Source: Naganishia liquefaciens (taxonomy: Eukaryota; Basidiomycota; Tremellomycetes; Filobasidiales; Filobasidiaceae). From it: a DNA stretch of 64,000 nt. The translations under genes and the position numbers were made by a program. The first letter of the stretch is position 1, and the number at the start of each line of letters is the position of its first letter. Below the pieces are notes generated by a model. It worked only from the letters and a program-made list of their open reading frames with translations, made no database searches and was not told where the DNA came from. The stretch covers positions 127,782-191,781 of the forward strand of contig BLZA01000023.1 in assembly GCA_013423385.1 (NCBI GenBank), given 5' to 3'. Positions 34,525 through 46,503 of the stretch are shown here, in pieces.

Positions 34525-34809
34525 CTTGCGTGGCGAATCCAATTGAATCAGAGATCTCTGACAACTGTAAGACGAGGATGCTATGTGAGCTCCTGTCTGA
34601 CGGCGTTTCATCACCTCGGGCCTTGTCGATCGGCAATGATCGGCGTTCTGTGCCGGAAGAGAAAGGGGAAGATGTGAAACATTGGCTCACAAAGGGTTAT
34701 GAGGCAGAGACGGTCGCTCTTCGAACCTTTGAAGCAACTCATAGCTGTATCATGGTCAAGCACTTGAAAGTCGGAGAGAGTACAGCATCACTCCTATCGA
34801 TTATCGAGC

Positions 34810-36373
34810 ATGGCCCCTCGCATGATCACACGTCTCGCGACAATCGACCCAAAACTTTTATCTTTCTCGCTTCTTCTCGCGGGTGTATCGCTTTACCTCC
34901 TCGTGAAGGCAAAATCCTCTCCGAGGAGCGCTGGGAAAAAGGCCTCCTTAGACGTACGTACCCAAAAATCCTCAGAGGTTGGAAAATCGGTATATAGCTC
35001 GGAGAGGCGGGCAGAATTGGTCAAGAGGGCTCTTGAGTTACAGAAGGCATGTTCGGAGCAGGATGCACAATTTCTGAAAGAATGGGACGAGATGAAGGTG
35101 CTGGCGAAGAAGTATCAGGAAGAGGTGCTTGATGCTGGAACAGAGGCTTGGGTTATCAAGAGGAAGTCGGTTAGTCGCGAGTAAGTTGAAGGGAGTGACC
35201 CCGTAAATACCCAGCTTCGAGCTTCGTGAACAATGTTAAGCAAGGTACCAGCGCCTTTTCGATGAGTGCTGAATCCTGCTTCGCCATCAAAATAGCAGAT
35301 CCAAAGCTTCCAAAACGGGCTCTTCAGCAACTACTCCGTCAAAGTCCCCAGCGGTTGAGGACCATCGAAATGACATATATCCGGGTCTTACTTACACCTT
35401 GAATGAGACGACTACCGGCGACGAGCGGCAGATCGGTTTTACTTTAACAAAGTGTCCAGCATTCGAAATAAGGAAAAGCAGCAAAGATAGGCGGCGAGAG
35501 CCCCTGGCAAACGCCCTTTCTGCAACTCGGAAGATCCTAGACGGGTACCGTGATCATGTAGTCAGTCTGCTTATACGGCCTGAAGATGGCGACTATACCG
35601 AAGGACTGCAACGGGTGACTGATTTGGTCAGGGATTCTGACTACTCGGCATCTGCGATCCGAAAGTCCATGCCTCGTAGAATCTCTACAAGTGTCTGTGA
35701 CATGCTTGGGTACGGCGTAAAAGGCAGCGCGGCAGCGGATTACAGCTTTTTCTTACACGAACTTCTCTTGATAATGCATCCCCGGAAACTCGCTTTCTAT
35801 CTCTCCACACCTCGCGATCACCCCGGACAATTCCTGCTTCCCGCGAACAAGATACCTCTGGCTCTTGCCGGCGCCAAGATCTTCCGCAACAGGAAACACG
35901 TAATGGATACTCTTCAAGTTGGACCCCTGATTCCCGTCAGCGGAGAGTGCAAGTCGGGATACCACTTTGTGTTTGCGGAATGGCGGGTAAAGAAGCTCAT
36001 AATCGATTGTCAAGATGTTCTCGTCGCGTCGCCGAGAAACTCACGAGAAGAATGCGGCACATTGACCCTGGCCTCCATGCTGTTTGACCCGGCCTACGGT
36101 TTCGTACGAATGATGGCAGGGAAGCAGGGCGATCATAGAGAAGAAGCAGAAACCGGAACCGAGATCGTGCTCATGGTGGAAGACGAGGCTTGCCTTGAGG
36201 ATTTCCGGCATGAGCTTGAGCTGCTGTCAAGGCAACGGGGATCCCTGTCAAAGGCACGCTTGTCTTATCAAACGGACCGACACTACAGGCTGGAGTTGTT
36301 CCAGCAGAAGACGTTGTGCTTGCTACCGGGCAAGGTCAAGCCTCGGCCGATATGGTCGGCGGCAAAGAGGTGA
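34810..36373 (+). CDS. Unknown protein with N-terminal membrane anchor
   Basis: Two exons (34810-35180 and 35296-36373) join in phase into 482 residues. The N-terminus has one likely membrane span (LLSFSLLLAGVSLYLLVKAK), followed by a basic stretch and a coiled-coil-like region (RRAELVKRALELQKACSEQD). The second half is globular-looking: FFLHELLLIMHPRKLAFYLS, IPLALAGAKIFRNRKHVMDT and FVFAEWRVKKLIIDCQDVL. I do not recognise the family. The topology (short lumenal end, span, long cytosolic domain) suits an ER or mitochondrial outer-membrane adaptor, but that is inference. The upstream neighbour is the DENND11-like gene (divergent, 285 bp); downstream it converges with AGC1. Confidence 0.68.
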
Positions 36374-36542
36374 CTTCGACCACCTTACCGAAGGCCACAT
36401 CCCTCGGATCCTTGGACATGTTGCATACAATGCTAGTAAGATATACAACATGACAGTGGTGTACAATGCCTTTTGTGCGGCAGCGTCCTTGCCTCTTTCG
36501 GGGAACACTGCCCTTTCGCACCGATGCTGAAAGTATCTCCCT

Positions 36543-39419
36543 CTATGCTGGACGCAGCATCTTTGGCAGAGCCGACATGTTGCTCTGCGTAGGCGGCTGG
36601 CCGAATCGCGAAGAAGTGTCGAGCAAGATCTGGAGATACGTTAATTAGCGCGGTCTCCGATGCGTTAGCGAAGCGTCTCACCTTGAGCGCATTTCGAGCC
36701 CGCACACGTGACATGTCTTGCGGCTCGGCAAGACTGCTTGCGACCGGCTTGTAATCTCCGTACGGGAAGGGGAAGTTCTTCTTGAGCAATTCGTACGTCA
36801 CGAGAGTACTTAAGATCGAGAAAATCGTGAGCGTATGGAAGCAGCGCCTATGCTCCGAACTTACACTCCGAATTGGGGACTTGACCGAATGACTCGAGCA
36901 ATACCTCCCTTGAACAAGGCCTTAAAGCCCTCCTCTTTCGGTATCGTAATCAAGGCGTCAATCAGACCTTTATAATGTGTCTGGCCTGCCCGACGTTCGG
37001 CTTGCAAACGTGTCTTGACGCAATCAAAAGGCGTTGTAAGATATGCTGTGATGAGAGAAATCAGTATTCTGACTGAGGACTTGTTGGAAAACGACTCACC
37101 AGACGGCATTCCAGCAATGGAAGCGGCAAGCTGAAAATCAAATCGTTGTCAGCGTTAGCAATTTCGTCACTGCGCTGAAGGTGACTTACAAGCAATTCAC
37201 CGAAAGAGAGCTGCTTGCCGTTACGACCTTCGCCGAAGAAGTCTTTCTGGAAACGGAAGATTCAGTTAGCCCAAATCCTTAACAGTCTCTCCATCTAGAC
37301 TCACTTTCAGATGTGCGTATCTACGAGAACAGCAAACAGCAACAGTGCTCAGCGAAATAGTTGACCAGATCAACGATTGACTCACGCAGTGAAGTAGATC
37401 ATGGACTTCGTCGTTCTGGGTCAGTCTCCGAGGGAAAAAGTGACAGATAACTTGACTCACGAAGGGAATGTCACGGGCGAGACAGGCGGACGCGCCTTGG
37501 TATAAGCCTAAAAGACCCAACGAACGAACGACGTGCATCGCGCCCTTTCTCGGCGCATTCGGGCCTTCAAGCTTGGCCATCTCTCCCATCAATTGCAGAC
37601 GGATTTTGATAATTTCCAAAGGATTGGTGACGATCTGTAGTAGCATTGATATCGAAAGATATGAGCTGGATTTGTCTCAAACTGGTGAATAATCGGAAAC
37701 TTACGACTTGACTACCACCTGCCGCACCACCGGCGATAAGCTCCCAAAAGAGTGAAATCCTTCCAGTTTCCGGGTCCATCGTTTTTGACCGCACAAAGTC
37801 ATTGACTGTCAATTTCAGTGCCTGACGAGCGGGATTCGTTCAGTTCAGACCAGACAGGGGGGCATACGGTTGACGTACCTTTTCAGGTGCAACTCCAACC
37901 AATTGCGGGAGGACTCCTCGATAAAAGGCACGAACGCCCCCTTCGTTAGTGTACACCTTTTTCACGCAGTCCCATGGGTTTTTGTAGAGCACTTCGCCAA
38001 CGACGGTAGATCGTTGGTTTTGTAGCCTGAAGAAATTCAGTCAGAACGGATGCGCATCTGCCTTTGAAAAGCAGTCTTTCCTCACCGAGTTTTCACCAAA
38101 TCAATTGGGTATACGGCAATGGCACCGAGACCGCCGGCAAGACCGCCGAGGGCAAAGTTGTACGTCGAGTGCAAAAAGTCAATCAAAAAGCCCTGTGATG
38201 TCGCCGCCGCCGCTTTTTCGACTCGATGAGATGGAGCTTGCCACTATTGGAGGAGAAATATCGGTTTGTTGATCCAAAAATGATCAGGCAGAGAGCACAC
38301 CTTGGGATCCAAAAGCGCATCAAAGTCGCTGGTAGTCAGCCGTTGGTAGGTTCCGGTTTGACCTCGCGTCGCGAAGTGCCAAATGATATTCGCCTTCGGA
38401 AACGCCATGATCAGCGTCACACGTATGCTTCATGACCCGGACTGCAAAGCTTACCTCCATCGGCGTGAAGTGCCCATAACGCATACTCTCGGCAGCCTCA
38501 TTCAAGAAATCCGCCATATCGATCCTGCCATCTTTGCTTTTCCGGATTGCCGCTCGAAGAATGGCCTCAACGTTGTCCATCTCCCGCACGACGTTGTGAA
38601 ATGCGATCACCTCTGAGTATGAGATCCGCTGTCCAGGTGAGAGCGTACACAGAGTTGGCAGGCGCTCGAGAACGCTGTCCGAGAGTTTGTGCCCAGCGAT
38701 CTCCATGATGATCTTTTGGAACTCGTCTGGCTTGATGTAGCCGTCTCCGTCGGCGTCAAAGTGTCGGAAAGCCTGACGAAGTCGTTCACCTTGCAGTCCC
38801 TTGATCAGCTGGCCAAATTCCGTATAACCGAGGACATGCGTTTGACTGCCTCCTCGTTTTCCGAGATAAAGCTTGACCCAATCACAGTCAAAGTCGAACG
38901 GAATCGCATCAGGGCTGCCAGCGCCGATAGCTTGCGAAAAGATCTCCTTGAACTCGTCAAAAGAAATGGTTCCCGATGAGTCAGTGTCGAAATATTGGAA
39001 TGCAATTTGGTAGTCTGCGTCTGGGCGCTTGAGCAGGGTTTCGAACACGGTAAAGTCCTCCCATGAGACGAGGCCGCGGCCGTTGATATCGGCTACCTTG
39101 AAGAGAACGCCATATTGCGCTCGCTTGATTTTGGAAAAGTCCTCGGACGGAGCGATGGCGTCAATGAAAGAATCCGCATCGAGGAATCTAGGTAGCAAGG
39201 ACCTGATTCAATGACTGAATGAAGCAGAGTCACGCGTGTAACATACCGCTTTCCGTCCTTTTCCACTTTTGCAAACGCGTCAAACGTCTTTCTCCACCGC
39301 GTCAACTCGGAGTCGCTCGGCTTGGCTTTTTCCTTGAGAGTGTGTGTCAAGGTCGACAGGATGCCTCCCGTTGAGGGCGGCGTTGCGGACGAAATGTCTG
39401 ACACGGGATTAGCGGACAT
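36543..39419 (-). CDS. AGC1: Mitochondrial aspartate-glutamate carrier (aralar/citrin type)
   Basis: A multi-exon minus-strand gene from ATG 39419 to TAG 36543. The N-terminal half carries EF-hands as in SLC25A12/A13: [29 protein letters not shown] and [14 protein letters not shown]. The C-terminal half is a six-span mitochondrial carrier with signature repeats such as [18 protein letters not shown] and [20 protein letters not shown], plus [16 protein letters not shown] and [19 protein letters not shown]. The carrier sits in the inner membrane, exchanges matrix aspartate for cytosolic glutamate plus a proton and feeds the malate-aspartate shuttle; the EF-hand part faces the intermembrane space and can sense calcium. 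The end after VRARNALK is spliced to a short exon ending KMLRPA. It is divergent from LIG4. Confidence 0.92.
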
Positions 39420-39808
39420 GGTGCAAGGGAAGGGAGTGTGTGATGCAGGGAAACACAGGGACGCGACGCGGAGGGAGTCGCCAATGAGAAGACCAGACAC
39501 GACAGATGAACGACGAGGACCAAGCCTGATCCTATCAACAACGATACCACGACGAAGATCAACACTGCGATGCGGGATACCCGCTGGCAAACTACACCCG
39601 CTCCGGATCTCGTTCCGACTCAGGCCGGTTAAGCTATACCGCCGCCATTCGGGTCATATTACCTAATGCAGGGCCATCTCCGAATCTGAGACATCATCTC
39701 GTGCTGATCACTGTCGTGAGCTTCTGAAGTATTGTTGAGGAAGCATGATAGGAGAATCTCGACCTTGCATTTCAAGAGGGCCGTTCGCAAGGCAGTCGCT
39801 CGCCGAGG
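39420..39808. promoter_or_regulatory. Divergent intergenic region AGC1 / LIG4
   Basis: A 389-bp segment between two divergent starts; both promoters are expected here. No specific site recognised. Confidence 0.45.
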
Positions 39809-42800
39809 ATGTCCTTCTCTCAGTCCTTCCAGCAGCGAGATGCCGCGGCACAGCTCACTTCAGAAGCCGTCGAGCGTCCAGAATGGCTCGTCAATACCAA
39901 GCCCTCGCCGAACTTTGACGTTCTCTGTCGGTTATTTGAGTCGCTTAGGGATAAGCCGCAGAAGAGGAGAGATCAGATAGTCAACATGATACAGGCGAGT
40001 CTGTGCTGTACTATCAGACTGCTTGTGTCATCTATGCTGAAGACTTAAGACATAGCAATGGAGAGCAAATGTGGGACCAGACTTGTACCCCTTCTTCCGC
40101 TTACTCTTGCCAGAGGTAAGATTCCGTCCAATCAATCAAGCTCATGGTATTGACCATGACCATAGAGAGATCGTGAAAGAGCGACATACGGGATTAAGGA
40201 GACGGCGCTCGCGAAATGCTACGTCGAAGTGCTTGGCCTCGACCCCAAATCAGACGCTGGTCATCGATTGATTCACTGGAAACAGCCTCGACCTGGAGAC
40301 GTAAGCACTTTTTTCCCGCTTCTGCATCTGTCTGCTTCTCAAGGACCATCGTGCGCGACTACCGATAGGAGGCAACAGGCGACTTCCCCTCAGTCTGCTA
40401 CGAAGCCATCAAATTACGCAAATCGGCAACGCGCACCGGCGGATTGACGGTAGACGGTGTGAATAATCTTTTGGACAAGCTACATACTTGTCGCGATAGG
40501 CAAGTCCTACGTATCGTTGATACGGAAGCCCTCGACGCTGAGCTTATCCGCGTTCAGGAAAGATCACATTAAGATCATCGACTACGCGATGCAGAACCTG
40601 TCCGCAGAGGCACAGCGATGGGTCATCAGGATCATTCTCAAGGGTACGCGAATACCAAACTCTCTATTTTTCCTAATCTCCTGATATTCCTTCCACTGCA
40701 GATTTGAAAGCGGGCGTCAGGGAAAAGACTGTCCTGGCGGCGTTTCATCCACAGGCCATCGAATTGTTCAATGTGTCGTCCGACTTGAAACGAGTGTGCT
40801 ACTTCCTGGCAGACCCACACCTACGACTGGACCAAAAGGCGCGACTTCTTATACCCCATTTCAAGTAAACGCTGAATCGCGCTTATTCCCCTAGGATTCC
40901 CAAGTCAAAGTCTTCCATCCCTTCCTGCCGCAACTATGCAAGCGCCTCGGCTCTACCGATTTGAATGTCGTCGTCAAGATGATGCAGCATAAGCCGTTCC
41001 TAATGGAAGAGAAGATGGATGGCGAGAGGATACAGTTGCACAAAAAGGGAAATGAATATGTATACGCTTCTAGGTTAGTACCTCTCTTTTTGAAAGGCGG
41101 GAAATTCCCATCTAACGGATCGCAATGGATAGGAAGGGACATTTTTACAGCAAGTCAGCTACTTTTGCCACAGACGCCATCACTGAGCAGGGCCGAACCC
41201 GAAACAGGCTACCTGTACGGAGAGCATGTCGGAGCTGGAACACTTACTCCATATATCCACAGCGCCTTCAATGCCAATGTATCCGAGTAAGCGAAAAATC
41301 TCCCGGTCATTTCCCTGCCGTTGTATCCTAACTATCCTATTCCCATCGCAGGTGTATCTTGGATGGGGAAATGCTAGTCTGGGATCCCTTGCTGGAAAAG
41401 TATCTGGCATTCGGAACACTGAAGAGCGCTGCTTTGGGTAAGAGAAGGGTACTGCTAATCCGCAGCTCACGAGTCTGATATGTTGCCGCAATAGATACTT
41501 CCAAGTCTGAAGACTCGCCTCGGCCATGTTGTAAGCCAATGATTTTGTTTCGAGACCGCTTCCGCAGTAACTCATCTTTGTGTCAATAGTCAAAGTATTC
41601 GACATCTTAATGCTGAACGGCACTTGTCTGACGAACTACACCTTGCGGAAACGCCGAGAAGTCCTATGCAGCAAGAGTGGTGAACCTCGAGTCTTCAGGC
41701 CTGTTTTGGGTCGCCTGGAATTGGCCGACGTGTGGGAGGGCAAGGATGCGTCGGATATTAAAGATCGTTTGGAGTGGGTCATGGAAAATCGGTACGGATT
41801 TCGGCCGCATAGGCTTTCCTTGTCAGCTTATTAAGTCTATCGTTTGTCAGAGGTGAAGGTCTCGTTATCAAAAACCCGGTTGCGGCGTATGAGCTGAACG
41901 GAAGAAGCGAGCAATGGATAAAGGTTAAACCAGGTAAGTAATTCGCAAAGTCCAGAGCGGACCAAAGACAAACGCCCCTTCCTGGCATAGAGTATGCCGA
42001 CGAGCTTGGGGAGAACATGGACGTCTCCGTTCTAGGTGGCTGGTGGGGTAAAGGGGCCCGAGGCGGGAAGATCGCGTCGTTGCTATTCGGCTTGCGAATC
42101 GAGAATGAGAAGAAGAATGAAGATGATCAGCCTACGTGTGTTCAGGCGGAGCGATATAAGGTTAGATTCCGCTGAAGGACTTCAATTTTCAGCTTTGCTA
42201 CCTTTGGACGAGCAGGAGGCGGTCTTTCATACGCAGATCACAAGTGGTTGCAGTGAGTTGAACGCAGGATCGGTTTACGCTTTATGAACAAGACATCATG
42301 GACAGGGACAAACACAGCCATCATTTCATTCCGTTCGATCGCAGCAATCCTCCTGGATGGATCAGATTCGGACCAACAGGTCTAGACGACAAGCGTGAGC
42401 GCTCGAACATTTTTCTGGTCATCCAACCTAATCGCCGCCACCTACAGCCGATGTATACATCCGCCCAGAGCAGTAGGAGATCAATAAAGCCAGTCCAGTT
42501 ATTTGTCGCTCATCGCTTGTTTTCTTCAGTTCTTTTGTCATCGAGGTCAAGGCATCGGAGATCATCCCAGCAGGTGTGACTTGTAAACTGGACATCTCAC
42601 TTTTCAAGCTCATGGCGACTCCGTAGACGGCAACTTTGCAGCTGGATTGACATTGCGGTTCCCTCGAGTAAAGTATATCAGGCATGATCGGGCTAGCAAA
42701 TCGCATCATACAAATCATGATGAAAATGACGGCAATGACGAGGATGAGAAATCCTGGGACGCCTGGGATTCCGTAAGTCGCACGAGAGGAACCGATCTCG

Positions 42801-44835
42801 TATGCAAGCTGATGGAAATTCGATTATAGCTGAGCTTGCAAGGTGAAGCAGCTCTTCTACCCTGATGATGCGTACTCACACCTAGCAATCAAGAACTCAT
42901 CGAGTTCAACAACCAAAGGCTGGAAAGGCGCTATGAGCCCAGTCAACAAACGTATGTGGTAAGGACCAGCGTATGTTGTGAACAGTCGAGTTGACTTCTC
43001 CGGCAGAGCAAAGAAGAAAAGGAAGATCACAAACAGGCGTGTACGTGAGCTCGTGATGACGATTGCTTTCACTGTTCGCCTCCCGGACTGACTGTGTTGT
43101 CTCAGGTTACTACAATAAGTTCGTCGTTTGCCGGACAGCAGGTCACAGGACCCGTGGAGAAAGACATTTTTCATGGGCGGGTTTTTCGTGAGTCCTTGTG
43201 GACCTCGAAATTTTGATGCACTGACCCTTTGGCCTTTATACAAGACATCGTACGTGGCAACAAAGAGTTTGACAAGAAGCATCTGGAGCAGCTGGTGGTG
43301 AAGTACGGCGGAGACTTTTGTCAAAAACGAACAGATAACAACGAGGCTACGGTAGTCAGCTCCGTCGATACGAGTGAGCTTGAAAGCGGTTGAGTCGGCA
43401 GAGTCCAGGCTAACCCGCTATCTTGCAGTGCCGGTTGTCAGAGGTCATATACGCAAGGGCCTCACCATCGTTAGACCCGAGTGGATTATCGCGAGCATAC
43501 AAAAGGAGCGAATGCTGCCGCTGATTTCCGAGTCAGTCCGGAATGTTCTTTCGCGGGTTTTTCTCTGATAACACAAAAATAGATTGGTACTCGCGCCCAA
43601 TGCTGAGACTCGTGCTGGTCGACATTTCTTCAAAAGTTTGGAAGACATGGACAACCTGCCAGGATTGTCCGAAGATGGAGAAATGGAATCGGATGAGGAG
43701 CTTCGACAAATAGGCTCTGCTCTCGAGAGTGAAGACGAATCAGTCGAGAGAAAACACAAACCCGTCTTCAATCCGCCGGAAGACATCGTCCTGGGCGATC
43801 GATGGGTGTTGAGAGATGTCAAGGTTGACCCGGAACTGCACCATGATACAGAATCCGAAGCACGCTCTGAAGGCGATTCGCATAGTGAAGCGGCTGACCA
43901 TGACGAGGAGGAGGAGGAAATTCAAGAAGAGAGTGTCCGACCGACTTTGCAGGATGTGAGTCGTTCCCGCGTTACGCCTCCTTTTTCGCTCACAGCGTCG
44001 GCTTGCAGGCCTCCGAGAGCGAAGAAGCAGAGCCAAGATTTGTGCCTGACAATCCTGCATTAAAGGTCATTCCAAACTCGCCTCCTTCCGACCTGCCAGA
44101 GAGATCTCCTGTCGACCATCGTAAAGCTGAATCGCTATCCGCCGTTCAAGAACCGTCATCCCCCTTGGCGCCCGTCTCGAAAGCTGAGGCCACCCCTGCG
44201 AAGATGGGAGAAACGAACGGCGATATTGACTACAATGAATCCAAGGTGAGTATGCAAGTCCTTGAATTCACCACATCAGCTCACATGCGAGATACCGCAG
44301 TATTTCCGACATCTGTCAGTAAAGGTGTATCGAAAGCATTCCTCTTATAACACGAGTACTGCAACAGGGTCTTTTACTTGGATACAAACGAGAATGCATC
44401 CAGGAATGGTTTGAACCCGCCCGATGGCGTTGACGATGATCCGTAAGGGCTTTTCGCATTTCGGCGTTACTGGTTGTTCACATTCCATTGTCAGACTTGA
44501 AGAAATCGCTGGAAGCTTGAAAGGAAATGGCGGACGGGTCACTGACGATTTGCATGATCCCAAACTGACACACATCGTTTGTGCGGGAGCCGAGAGATAT
44601 GAGTCGCTCGTCAAAGCCACCTCCGAGTATGTCTGTTTCGTTCCAAAGTCTGGTATGCGGCTGAACGGCCAGATATTCCCCAGACCGCATCGCAAGCAGA
44701 TCGTCATGATTGACTGGGTCTTCGAGTGTCAGGACGAGGGGACTCTGGTTGCGGAAGACGGTGAGTCCGCACCGATCCATTCAAGGTAGTGGCATGGCGT
44801 TTCTCAGTATCAGCATTGCAGGGTTTCGCCCTTAA
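39809..44835 (+). CDS. LIG4: DNA ligase IV
   Basis: A gene of about 5 kb with many short introns. The product is the ATP-dependent ligase of non-homologous end joining in the nucleus, acting with XRCC4/Lif1-type and XLF partners. N-terminal domain: VERPEWLVNTKPSPNFDVLC and ATYGIKETALAKCYVEVLGL. Catalytic domain: motif I EEKMDGERIQLH with the lysine that becomes adenylated, YGEHVGAGTLTPYIHSAFNA, LDGEMLVWD (III), GEGLVIKNPVAAYE (IV) and WIKVKPEYADELGENMDVSV (V). The OB fold follows with WWGKGARGGKIASLLFGLR. Two BRCT domains end the protein, around 43150-43540 (LTIVRPEWIIASIQKERMLP) and 44440-44760 (GRVTDDLHDPKLTHIVCAGA, IVMIDWVFECQDEGTL). Between them is a long acidic linker (EMESDEELRQ, EEEEEIQEES). 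The final exon encodes only FRP. Start at MSFSQSFQQRD. Confidence 0.93.
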
Positions 44836-45152
44836 TAAGGCTCGTGTCCTGACCGAGGCGAACGACGCCCAAGCGAGTCTATGTGAAGGGGATGACAGAC
44901 AGCCGCACGACGCACAAGGTTTTTCGACGTCTACCGAGGATGTACTTGGCGTTTTCTTACTCGATTCCCACGGAGATTATCGTAACCATCCTGACCATTC
45001 GAGAGTTTATCTGCCGTCGAAGCAGGGAATCATGTCGTATCGTTGATTTCGCTTTCTGAAATACTCCGGTCCGAAGCCCTTTTCCTGCAGCGGTGCATCG
45101 GTTCTGCATTCACGCTGTATATTACACGACCATCTTCCATGCCATTCCTTCC
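44836..45152. other. Convergent intergenic region LIG4 / NDUFS5
   Basis: A 317-bp gap between two converging 3' ends. No further gene seen. Confidence 0.5.
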
Positions 45153-45913
45153 CTACTTGTCACTCTCACTCCCACTTTCATCTGCCGGCTTCACCAATCC
45201 CAGACTGACTATCACACCCTTGGCAGCGACATCAGCAGCCTTTCGTGCATCACCGAGCTCGTGGGCCTGTTGTTGCAGGAAATGTGACTTGATCTCTTTT
45301 GCGCGGGCGATCTGTAGGGCAATCAGTGAAGATGACGATGAGCGGTGTTTCCCAGGCTGATATGCAGGACGCCAGGGACGACGCTACGAAATGCATCAGT
45401 ACTGACCTCTTTCGTTCGGTGCAGGCACTCTATGTAGTCCTCCTTCTGCAAGACACACTCCTGGGGATCCTCAGCTCCGGCGTAACACTGTTTTCCAAGT
45501 AGGAGAAGAGGAGAGACCGTCAGTCTTTCCTTGTCCTGATACTACCAGCTGTCTCGGAAGGAGGTTCCGCCATCTCATTCCAGTTTGAGGCTCTTCCCCG
45601 GCCCGGCGTTCCGCTACTAACCTTCATGAAGTCTTGGAAGAAGGCGTGACATCGACTTCGACCTAAAATGAAATGAGAGAAGTCAGCTTGCAGATCGCGA
45701 AGATTATGAAGACGCGCTGCGTGCAATCGCTGTGCTTGCTGAAGAATGTAGGACTTACCTCCGTGATAACCGAAACCAGACTAGACACGTAGACCGAAAA
45801 CGATTATCCATCCACATAGTTTCCATCGAGGGAGACGACGCGAGAATGAAAGAATGAACGCGGGTTGATCAGCCGCAGACGTTTAATTCGAGACCGCCGC
45901 TGCTTACCGCCAT
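45153..45913 (-). CDS. Complex I subunit NDUFS5-like, twin CX9C protein
   Basis: Five small exons starting with an exon that encodes only Met-Ala (ATGGCG before GTAAGC). The product is about 102 residues: MASGFGYHGGRSRCHAFFQD, FMKCYAGAEDPQECVLQKED, YIECLHRTKEIARAKEIKSH, then a helical tail. Both halves of the CHCH fold are exact: C-x9-C (CHAFFQDFMKC) and C-x9-C (CVLQKEDYIEC). The HRTKEIARA segment matches the NDUFS5/15-kDa subunit. The protein is expected in the intermembrane space, oxidised by the Mia40 pathway, as an accessory subunit of NADH:ubiquinone oxidoreductase. Its presence shows that the organism keeps complex I. The C-terminal tail after QQAHELGDARKAADVAAKG is longer than I recall for animal homologues. 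Confidence 0.88.
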
Positions 45914-46224
45914 TTTGTCGAAAGGATCTGTAGCGAGGGAAGGATGAAGCGACGAGTGCTATAGGGTTGCGTTGAGAACGACGCTATCGGTAACGACTAT
46001 GCGTACGAATGAGCGTAACCCGCACCGGGCTTGCTGCCGATTGACCCCCTGACCCGCGAGAGCGCGCCAAAAATGACGTGTCGAATCTATGGGTTGAGAC
46101 AGGGGATGGGATAGCGATATCGCGATTACACAATGGCTATATGCTCTAATCTCGCAAAACAGTCGTCTCACGACCGATACTATTTGGGCTCACATTCCGG
46201 ACTTGCCAAGGGCCGCAAATCACA
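45914..46224. promoter_or_regulatory. Divergent intergenic region NDUFS5 / RGG protein
   Basis: A 311-bp segment between divergent starts. No specific elements recognised. Confidence 0.4.
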
Positions 46225-46503
46225 ATGGAAGCCTTCGGTCTCCCTACGTCGTTCGGCCGCGCAAAGCCCGTCAACAAGAACGCACAATCATCAACTGCAA
46301 ACCCTCAGAACAACAGTAACAACAGGGGCGGTCGAAAAGGAAACCCCAACGTACGAACGAGTCCTTATCCGCCACAAGGATCAGCGGCAGGCGATACGGA
46401 GCAGTCGGAGCGATCATTCGGGTCAGGACGTGGAAGGGGACGCGGAAGAGGGGGAGGTAACCACCGGGGCCGAGGGGGAGCAAGAGTGAGCGGGAAATCA
46501 TGA
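46225..46503 (+). CDS. Small RGG-rich protein
   Basis: A 92-residue frame beginning MEAFGLPTSFGRAKPVNKN and ending in an arginine-glycine tract ([20 protein letters not shown]). RG/RGG tracts bind RNA and are common targets of arginine methylation, so an RNA-linked role is likely. The family is not recognised beyond the short FGLPTSFG start. A GTGAGC that could act as a donor lies just before the stop (after GGAR), so this may be only the first exon of a larger protein; I could not find a convincing following exon. Confidence 0.55.
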   Translation: MEAFGLPTSFGRAKPVNKNAQSSTANPQNNSNNRGGRKGNPNVRTSPYPPQGSAAGDTEQSERSFGSGRGRGRGRGGGNHRGRGGARVSGKS

